From contig NC_083371.1 of the NCBI RefSeq assembly GCF_029542785.1, positions 806,001 to 870,000 of the forward strand: a stretch of 64,000 nucleotides of DNA, written 5' to 3'. Within the stretch, counting starts at the first letter, position 1. Each line of letters starts with the position of its first letter. Of the stretch, positions 57,318 through 64,000 are shown piece after piece. The notes below the pieces were generated by a model. The model was not told the origin of the DNA and did not search any database. It saw nothing but the letters and a program-made list of their open reading frames with translations. A program made the position numbers and the translations under genes. The DNA is from Malassezia japonica (taxonomy: Eukaryota; Basidiomycota; Malasseziomycetes; Malasseziales; Malasseziaceae).

Positions 57318-60300
57318 ATGCTGCCTCAGCTAAGTCGTAACCGCACGACGGCCAAGTCGTTCATTCGGCGGCCGGGTGCAGAAAACGACGATACAACCAT
57401 CCCGGTGCCGGATGGCAGCCAACCTCCCCCTCTGCGCCGGCCGACCCGCATCGCGCGGTCTCATACTCTGTCGCGACCAGAGCGTGGGCATCCGCTCACA
57501 CCGCTGCTCAATCCGGACGGCGAGCCGAATGACCCATTTGCGGACCCTACGCCAAAGGGGCCACTGCGTAACTGGTGGCGCTACCTCGCCATGGGAGCAA
57601 CGTTCTGGGCGCCGCCTACGGTGCTCAATGCGTGCGGCAAGCATAACTCGGCCGTGCGTCAGGCATGGCGCGAGAAGGTCACGCTCGTACTCATTGCGGC
57701 TACTCTTTGTGCTATCGTCGCCTATATTACCGTGGGGTTGCAGCGGTCCTTGTGCCAGTCGGACCAGGTCTTTATTCCCCTCAAGGACGCAAAAGGCATG
57801 TATGCCATTGGGGGCGAGGCGTATAATGGTACCCATCCCAAGTTCCCTGTGGGTATTTGGAATCTCGCTAAAGAGGAGTCGGCGGTCGACCTCTCCCCCT
57901 ACATTGGCCATCCCGCGGGCTCCATTCCTGCGTGCGAGGGCCTGTCGGGCGCTTTTGCCAAGGCAGACGTCTGCATGCCTCTGCCGGATCATGATGGCTG
58001 TATTGCCGAAGCGACAGATGACTTGCAAGACAAGCTCGGTCTGAGCACAAACCATTCCATGATTGGGTACGAATGGCAACAGGTCATGGACACCATGAAT
58101 GGCCAGAACGGCAAGCAGCTCATGGCCATGGACGGTTGGGTGCTCAACATGTACCCTTACCTACAGATCAACAAGAGGCCCATCCCGGGTGACTTTGTGG
58201 ACGAAGCCATCCGCTCGCACTTCCAAGAGGCCAACGCACAGGGCCCGGACGCGACGCGCCGCTTTGTCCGCCGCGCGGACACGCGCAAGGCAATGAACTG
58301 CCTTAAACAAAAGTACACGGCCGGCCGCATCAACTACCTGTCGTCCGGCTGCTTTGTTGCCGAGATTATCCTGTACATCTCGCTCATTGTCATTCTGGGC
58401 ATCGTCATTGTGCGTACGGCTATGGCGATCTGGTTCCACTTTATTGGATCGCGCAGGCTTATGAAGCCTCCCCCCCCGGTGCCGGGCTCGAAGCAGAGCC
58501 GCCGCGTCTCGCACCAGGTCCTGCCGGCCGATGCCGGCTCGCACGACCCCAGCGGTGTCGCGCCGTGGGCCTCGAAGCAGATGCCGCCGCCGTCCCGCCT
58601 CGGGGCCTCGTCGACCAGCGCAAGTGCTGGCGCACCGCTCAGCCTCCCCACGGCCATGACCCAGCGCGAGATCGGCAATGACCCCTACGTCATTTGCCTT
58701 GTCACGTGTTACTCGGAAGGTGCCGATGGCATTTCGGCGACGCTCGCGTCGCTGAGCAAGACGGAATACCCCGCGAACCGCCAGCTGCTGTTTGTCGTCG
58801 CAGATGGTATGGTGACCGGTGCCGGCGAGTCGATCAGCACGCCTGATATTTGTGTGAGCCTCATGAGCCCCGACCCCCGCTTTGGTACGCCGATGCCGAT
58901 GAGCTACACGTCGGTCGGCACCGGAAAGAAGGCGCACAACATGGCGCTCGTGTATGCGGGCCACTACATCCACCCGTCCGGCGGCGAGCCTGTGCCGATG
59001 GTCGTCGTCGCCAAGTGCGGTACGCCGGCGGAAGCGAACGACAAGAAGCCGGGTAACCGTGGTAAGCGCGACTCGCAAATGGTCCTCTTGCACTTTTTGC
59101 AGCGCGTCACGTACGATGATCCCATGTCGCCGCTCGACTACGACCTTTTCCGCAAGGTGCATGCGCTGATGGGCGTCACGCCCGACTTCTTCGAGTTGAT
59201 CCTCATGGTGGATGCGGATACCCTCGTCTATCCCCCGGCCCTTCGCAGCCTGTGCAACGCCATGATGACCGACAGCCGCATCATGGGTGCCTGCGGCGAG
59301 ACGCGTATTGAAAACAAGTCGCAGAGCTGGGTCACCATGATCCAAGTCTTTGAGTACTTCATTTCCCACCACCAGATCAAGGCGTTCGAGTCGGTGTTTG
59401 GTGGTGTGACGTGCCTGCCGGGATGCTTTAGCATCTACCGTATCAAGGCCCGCAAGGCCAGCGACGACGACTGGGTTCCCGTCGTGATCAAACCGGAAGT
59501 GATTCGCGAGTACAGCCAGTCCATCGTCACGACGCTGCACCAAAAGAACCTCTTGCTGCTGGGTGAGGACCGTTTCCTGAGTACCATGATGCTCCGTACC
59601 TTCCCCCACCGCAAGATGGTCTTTGTGCCGCAGGCGGTGTGCCGTACCGAAGTTCCCCACACCTTCCGCATGCTTCTCTCGCAGCGCCGCCGCTGGATTA
59701 ACAGTACGGTGCATAACCTCATGGAGCTCGTGCTGGTGCGCGACTTGTGTGGTACTTTCTGTTTCTCTATGCAGTTTGTCGTACTGATGGACCTCATCGG
59801 TACGCTGGTGCTGCCCGTGGCCATTTGCCTTACCTATGTGCTAATCGTCCTGTCGGCTGCCTCGGGTCTGCACAACTTTGCGTCGGCCATTCCGCTGATT
59901 ATGCTTCTCGCGGTGCTCATTCTGCCGGGTGTGGTCGTGGCAATGGCCACGTTTAAGTTCCCCTACCTCGGCTGGCTCGTGATCTACCTCATCTTCCTGC
60001 CAGTGTGGAACTTGATTCTCCCCGCCTACTCCTTCTGGCACTTTGACGACTTCTCCTGGGGTGAGACACGCAAGGTCGAAGGTGAGGCCAAGGGCGAGAG
60101 CCACGATGTGGCGGATGAAGAGGGCTACGATGCGATGAAGAGCGTTCCGCTCCGGCAGTGGGAGGACTGGGAGCGCTCGCGCATTCGCAAGCAGAAGCGC
60201 GACGAGCGCCGCCGCATGGATATGCAAAACCAGTTCGGCGAGGGCTTCTACAACGACACTAGCGTCGAGCCGATGCAGGACACGCGCCTCGCGCCGGCCA

Positions 60301-60791
60301 TGCCGCCGCCGCGCATCGACCGCGACGACGCTACGTCCGTCTCCTCCGACTGGAACGACGACCGCTGGGGCGACCAGGTCGGCGGCTACAACGAGAACGA
60401 GACACCGCCCGACCTGCTCCCCAACGCCCGCCCTGTATCGGTGATGCAGGCACATCGCATGTCGAGCGTTTTCAACGAAAACGATCTGGAGGACCTCTTG
60501 CAGCGCGGCTGGGACGAGAACCCCAACCCGCTCCGCCCCAAGACCAAGGGGCCTTTCCAGAGCATCCCGAACCACTCAATCGTCTCGCTGAACAACGAGG
60601 ATCCCCTGTCGGACAGCGGCAATCCCCGCGAGTCGATCGACGTGGGCAGCCTGCCTGCACCGATCCTCGAGCCGAGCTCGGACAAGGTCGCGGCCTCGTC
60701 TGCCGTGGGCGCAGGACACAGCACGCACGCGCGTAACCGCTCCTACGGTGGCCTCCGGTTCGACACCCCGTACGACGCGCCGAAGCGCTAA
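57318..60791 (+). CDS. CHS3: Class IV (Chs3-type) chitin synthase
   Basis: Plasma-membrane glycosyltransferase making cell-wall chitin from UDP-GlcNAc. 1157 aa without introns. N-terminal spans (VTLVLIAATLCAIVAYITVG; CFVAEIILYISLIVILGIVI) flank an extracytoplasmic domain. The catalytic region has VDADTLVYPP, LGEDRFLSTM and the QRRRW motif (LLSQRRRWINSTVHNL), followed by a cluster of C-terminal membrane segments. The tail is acidic and disordered. The first N-terminal span before a Cys-containing lumenal domain matches Chs3 rather than class I-III enzymes. I see no myosin motor (class V/VII). Confidence 0.93.
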   Translation: MLPQLSRNRTTAKSFIRRPGAENDDTTIPVPDGSQPPPLRRPTRIARSHTLSRPERGHPLTPLLNPDGEPNDPFADPTPKGPLRNWWRYLAMGATFWAPPTVLNACGKHNSAVRQAWREKVTLVLIAATLCAIVAYITVGLQRSLCQSDQVFIPLKDAKGMYAIGGEAYNGTHPKFPVGIWNLAKEESAVDLSPYIGHPAGSIPACEGLSGAFAKADVCMPLPDHDGCIAEATDDLQDKLGLSTNHSMIGYEWQQVMDTMNGQNGKQLMAMDGWVLNMYPYLQINKRPIPGDFVDEAIRSHFQEANAQGPDATRRFVRRADTRKAMNCLKQKYTAGRINYLSSGCFVAEIILYISLIVILGIVIVRTAMAIWFHFIGSRRLMKPPPPVPGSKQSRRVSHQVLPADAGSHDPSGVAPWASKQMPPPSRLGASSTSASAGAPLSLPTAMTQREIGNDPYVICLVTCYSEGADGISATLASLSKTEYPANRQLLFVVADGMVTGAGESISTPDICVSLMSPDPRFGTPMPMSYTSVGTGKKAHNMALVYAGHYIHPSGGEPVPMVVVAKCGTPAEANDKKPGNRGKRDSQMVLLHFLQRVTYDDPMSPLDYDLFRKVHALMGVTPDFFELILMVDADTLVYPPALRSLCNAMMTDSRIMGACGETRIENKSQSWVTMIQVFEYFISHHQIKAFESVFGGVTCLPGCFSIYRIKARKASDDDWVPVVIKPEVIREYSQSIVTTLHQKNLLLLGEDRFLSTMMLRTFPHRKMVFVPQAVCRTEVPHTFRMLLSQRRRWINSTVHNLMELVLVRDLCGTFCFSMQFVVLMDLIGTLVLPVAICLTYVLIVLSAASGLHNFASAIPLIMLLAVLILPGVVVAMATFKFPYLGWLVIYLIFLPVWNLILPAYSFWHFDDFSWGETRKVEGEAKGESHDVADEEGYDAMKSVPLRQWEDWERSRIRKQKRDERRRMDMQNQFGEGFYNDTSVEPMQDTRLAPAMPPPRIDRDDATSVSSDWNDDRWGDQVGGYNENETPPDLLPNARPVSVMQAHRMSSVFNENDLEDLLQRGWDENPNPLRPKTKGPFQSIPNHSIVSLNNEDPLSDSGNPRESIDVGSLPAPILEPSSDKVAASSAVGAGHSTHARNRSYGGLRFDTPYDAPKR

Positions 60792-60841
60792 TGCACCAAG
60801 CCACATTCGTTGTCGACTATTGACGTATATATTCATTTGCG

Positions 60842-62829
60842 CTACTGGCGCTTGATCTGGGCGCACCGTAGACGGTTCACTTGCATAAGTCACAATACGT
60901 ACCAGCTGCACCAAGATCCACACGCCGGGGACGCGCAAGGAATCCATCATGGCGCCCAGCGCTTTGCAGCGCATCCACACCGTGCTCTTCGACAAGCCGC
61001 TCCAGCGTATCCACCAGCTCGCGCAGATGGGCAACGGGGGCACCGCTCATGCCCTGACGGCCAAGCAGGCCGTCAGGCTGCGCCCACTGCCGCAGGACCG
61101 TTTCGATGGCTCGCGTCTGGCTCGCGTGCACGAGCTGGGGGACGGCATGCAGATCCAGCGTCTCGTCGCCGTACTGCACAAGAAAGCGGTGGCGCGTCGA
61201 GACTTTTCCACGCGGCTCGAGTGAGGGGAGGCGCACGGTGCGCAGCCACGCCGCTTGGGCGGCCACCGAAAAGAGGGCAGGGTCGGGGAGGCCCGGCGCA
61301 GGCTGCTGTGCCACGAGCTCCTTGGCGGCGCGCGTCACGTCGCGCATCTTGTAGCGCTCCATCTGGACCACGACATCGGCCTCGCGCAGAAAAGCGCTCG
61401 AAGAGCCGCACACTAGCGCGATCGTCGCGCCGGTCTGCTCGACCAAGTCGCGCGCGCGCGCCACCAGCGGCGTAATGGGCTCGTCGGGCACGAGCGTCTT
61501 CATGGTCGCATCGCGCACCAAAAAGTTGGACGCGGTCGAGTCCTCGTCAAAAATGAGCAGGTCTGAGCCGAGCTCAAGCGCTTCCATCAGCGCAGCGGCA
61601 CACGACGTGCTGCCTGACGCATTGCTAGTCGAAAAGTGGCTGCGTCAGCAGGAAGGCGTACCTCGTATCACTTCCATCCGGCAGGTTGGAAATGAACGGC
61701 GAAATGTCCACTTGGCTGACCGGACGGCCGTCCTCGGACCGGATGCTTGCTGCAGAGGGCGAGACCGAGACAAACTCACGTCCGTCGCCGGGAATGTGGT
61801 TGTAGGTGCCGTACGCCAGCGCCGAGAGGAAGGTCGACTTGCCGTGGAATCCGCCGCCAAGACACACGTACAGCGACTTTTTTGCGATGCCGAGGCCCTT
61901 GATCTTTCCACGATTCGGCAGCGTAAGCGTGACCTGGAGCTCTTTGGGGCTCTCGAATGCGACGCACGGCGGCGACGGCATAGGAAGGTCCGACGCGCCC
62001 GACGCACGCGCAAGCACGGCGCCATTCGGAAGAAAGCCGACCAAACCGTGGGCACTTAGCATGCCACGAAGCGCGTCTTGGTCCTCAATCGAAAAGATGT
62101 GCTGCTTCAAGTGTGCAGCATCGCAGCTGCTGTAAAACAGGGCGTGCTGCGCCAAGCTCGGCACGTTTTCGCACACTGTGTCAGAGGAGATACGTACAGA
62201 CTGTAGCGGCCAAAGCACCCATGATGCTGCGGCCACGCGCAGGAAGGCCGACAAGGAAGCGTACCTCGATCCCTTCATCGTCGATCTGCACCGCAGTGCG
62301 CTCGAGGACCTGCTGCCCGGGCTCGTCGACTTCAATCTGTCCCCCTTTGCCGCCGGACCAGCCGCCACTCGAGAGGCGCTGGTCGTAGCGCTTGGACGTA
62401 CATGCATCGTAGACAGTACGCAACAAGTAGTCCGCCAGTGCCACACGACGCGTGCGCGTGCTGTACAGCTCCAGCGGGAACTGCGCATGTGCATGCGGAA
62501 TTTTGAGGCGGGCCTTGCTTGGCGCTGCGTACGGATCCGCCTGGGCATGATCGAGTGTAAATGCAAACTTTTCAAACGACCATGTCCCCTCAATGTCATG
62601 GTACGCAGGATACGGCCGGTTGTCGTGCGCGTGCAGCCAGGCATCCAAGTCGGAAGAAGTGCCTGGGTGAGTTAGGCGACGTACCCAAGACGTCAGACGT
62701 GCGCGTACGCTTAGCGCCGCCCGACCAACTACCCCCTCTACCGCCATGTCCTCCGGCGCTTCCACCGTCGCGCGCGCCACCGCGGCCGTACTTTTGCTTG
62801 TAATAGGCCCCACGTCCTCTACCGCTCAT
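60842..62829 (-). CDS. ABC-class predicted ATPase (COG3044/DUF2791 type) with RG-rich N-terminus
   Basis: 632 aa from five exons: introns 62663-62684, 62176-62197 and 61640-61661 (22 nt each) and 60880-60902 (23 nt, AAG acceptor). The N-terminus is Gly/Arg/Tyr-rich (MSGRGRGAYYKQKYGRGGAR). The ATPase core has Walker A GGGFHGKSTFL, the signature region HFSTSNASGSTSCAAALMEA (restored across intron 3), Walker B LLIFDEDSTASNFLVRD and a helical C-terminus. The last splice gives DLGAA|VNRLRCAQIKRQ, which fits the family's NRLR-type ending; unspliced it would end in TYCDLCK. Function of the family is not established; the RG-rich leader suggests RNA binding. Confidence 0.85.
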
Positions 62830-62937
62830 CTTTGTCGATCCGGGCCGTGCACTGCAAGCTGCAGGGCAAAAGCCAAGACTTTGTCAGCATTAGGTAAGAT
62901 GACGCAAGGAAGGGCACGGAAGGGCCCAAGCGGCGGG

Positions 62938-62943
62938 TATAAG
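62938..62943 (+). promoter_or_regulatory. Candidate TATA element of MCR1
   Basis: TATAAG in the context GGGTATAAGTCGG, 59 bp upstream of the MCR1 ATG, inside the 172-bp region shared with the divergent ATPase gene. Confidence 0.35.
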
Positions 62944-63001
62944 TCGGTGGTGCCAGCGTTAGGGCCACCCCGGGATAAGCCTTTGCCTCTTAACCATCAC
63001 T

Positions 63002-64000
63002 ATGCTGTTCCGCCCTACGACGACTTTCGCTACGGCTACCCGCGGTGCTGCCCGCTCCTCCCTGAAGCAGGCCGTCCGCCCTTTCTCCCAGGCCCGTGCT
63101 TACTCGACTCCTACCTCGAGCAACAAGCAGTCGAACCTTCCTCTGTACCTGTCCCTTGGCGGTATTGCCGGCATTGGTGCCTGGTACGCCATGGGTGGTC
63201 TCGACGGTAACCTGAAGGCCAAGATCTCGGAGCTCAACGCCGACGATGGTGGTGCCGCCCTCTCTTCGGAGGAGTTCCGTGAGCTGAAGCTCAAGGAGGT
63301 CCGCCCTTACAACCACGACAGTGCGCTCTACGTCTTTGAGCTGCCTGACAACAAGAAGTCGGGTGTGTTCACTGCCTCGTGCATTGTTATCCGCGGCGCC
63401 GGTGATGAGCCCAAGGACGACAACGACAAGCCCATCATCCGCCCCTACACCCCCGTCAGCTCGCCCGAGACCCAGGGTGAGATGGACCTGCTCATCAAGC
63501 ACTACCCCAACGGTAAGATGACCCAGCACCTGAAGACCCTCAAGCCGGGTGACTCGATCCGTGTCAAGGGCCCCAACCCTAAGTACAAGTACCAGGCAAA
63601 CGAATTCCAGGAGGTTGGTTTGATTGCCGGTGGTTCGGGTGTCACCCCCATGTGGCAGCTGATCGATGCTATTATTAGCAACCCCTCGGACAAGACTAAG
63701 GTCACCCTGCTTTTCGGTAACAAGCAGGAGGAGGACATCCTGCTCCGCGAGAAGTTCGACCAGATCAGCAAGGACCCTCGCTTCAAGATCGTCAACTTCC
63801 TCGACTCGCCCCCTAAGGGCTGGAAGGAAGAGGAGGGCTATATCTCGGCTGACTCCGTGAAGAAGTACCTGCCCTCGCCTGACCTCGGTGACAAGACCAA
63901 GATCTTTGTCTGTGGTCCCCCCGGCCAGATCAAGGCGATCAGCGGTCCTAAGAAGAGCTTCACTGACCAGGGCCCCCTTGTCGGTGCCCTTGCTGATGCT
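63002..64000 (+). CDS. MCR1: Mitochondrial NADH-cytochrome b5 reductase, 3' end outside window
   Basis: Flavoprotein passing electrons from NADH to cytochrome b5 at the outer membrane/intermembrane space. The window holds 333 codons with no stop, so only the last few residues are missing relative to the usual length. N-terminus MLFRPTTTFATATRGAARSS is an Arg-containing, Ser/Thr-rich presequence; LYLSLGGIAGIGAWYAMGG is the membrane anchor. The FAD motif RPYTPVS, GKMTQHLKTLKPGDSIRVKG, the NAD-site GLIAGGSGVTPMWQLI and CGPPGQIKAI are present. ATG 63002 fits the presequence. Codon use favours T-ending codons (cct, act, gct), as in fibrillarin, suggesting strong expression. Confidence 0.95.
   Translation, partial: MLFRPTTTFATATRGAARSSLKQAVRPFSQARAYSTPTSSNKQSNLPLYLSLGGIAGIGAWYAMGGLDGNLKAKISELNADDGGAALSSEEFRELKLKEVRPYNHDSALYVFELPDNKKSGVFTASCIVIRGAGDEPKDDNDKPIIRPYTPVSSPETQGEMDLLIKHYPNGKMTQHLKTLKPGDSIRVKGPNPKYKYQANEFQEVGLIAGGSGVTPMWQLIDAIISNPSDKTKVTLLFGNKQEEDILLREKFDQISKDPRFKIVNFLDSPPKGWKEEEGYISADSVKKYLPSPDLGDKTKIFVCGPPGQIKAISGPKKSFTDQGPLVGALADA

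Overview
The window looks like nuclear chromosome sequence from a compact, GC-rich basidiomycete yeast, most likely a Malassezia. The evidence is fungal gene content (class IV chitin synthase, Cch1 calcium channel, SAGA and RSC subunits, Ssh4-type Rsp5 adaptor), very short spacers, and many tiny spliceosomal introns. The species cannot be read from the sequence. I see no transposon, rRNA, CRISPR or prokaryotic feature, and no gene-free stretch over 300 bases.

Layout. 1-6.1 kb: TRF4-type poly(A) polymerase (-, 3' end outside the window), PRP5 (+), MTF2-like (-), KTI12 (+). 6.1-10.8 kb: bZIP factor (-), SSH4-like (+), Ste20/GCK kinase (+, two frame breaks). 10.8-18.5 kb: ADA1, EDE1, an AIFM3-like Rieske oxidoreductase and PUP1, all on -. 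18.6-33.2 kb: a giant repetitive SH3BGR/glutaredoxin-like protein (+), CUS1 (-), eIF3a (+), and an unrecognised gene (+). 33.2-44.9 kb: SLC41-type Mg2+ transporter (+), BCS1-like AAA protein (-), CCH1 (-), gamma-tubulin (-). 45-52 kb: fibrillarin (+), tRNA-Asn (-), ERF4 (-), AVL9 (+), LSM2 (-), WRS1 (+), CKA1 (+). 52-64 kb: RSC bromodomain/BAH protein (-), SLC35-like transporter (+), Cys-based phosphatase (-), chitin synthase (+), ABC-class ATPase (-), MCR1 (+, cut by the window end).

The main result is the introns. I placed 43 in 19 genes by splicing the frames together. Each spliced model sums to a whole number of codons, apart from the window-truncated TRF4 and the frame-broken kinase, where the join is fixed by conserved motifs. 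Thirty-three introns are exactly 22 nt, seven are 23 nt, and only three are longer (28, 33, 34 nt). The 22-nt class fits GTACGT-N7-CTNAC-N-CAG, with the inferred branch A at position 17 and only 5 nt after it, so there is no room for a polypyrimidine tract. Many placements are pinned by conserved protein motifs (kinase DFG, gamma-tubulin core, LSm fold, CK2-alpha N-terminus). Three genes in the window act in U2/U6 spliceosome steps (PRP5, CUS1, LSM2).

Other themes are tail-to-tail genes whose stops lie 1-8 nt apart or overlap, very short divergent promoters, and a 10-bp E-box (GTCACGTGAT) shared by three promoters.
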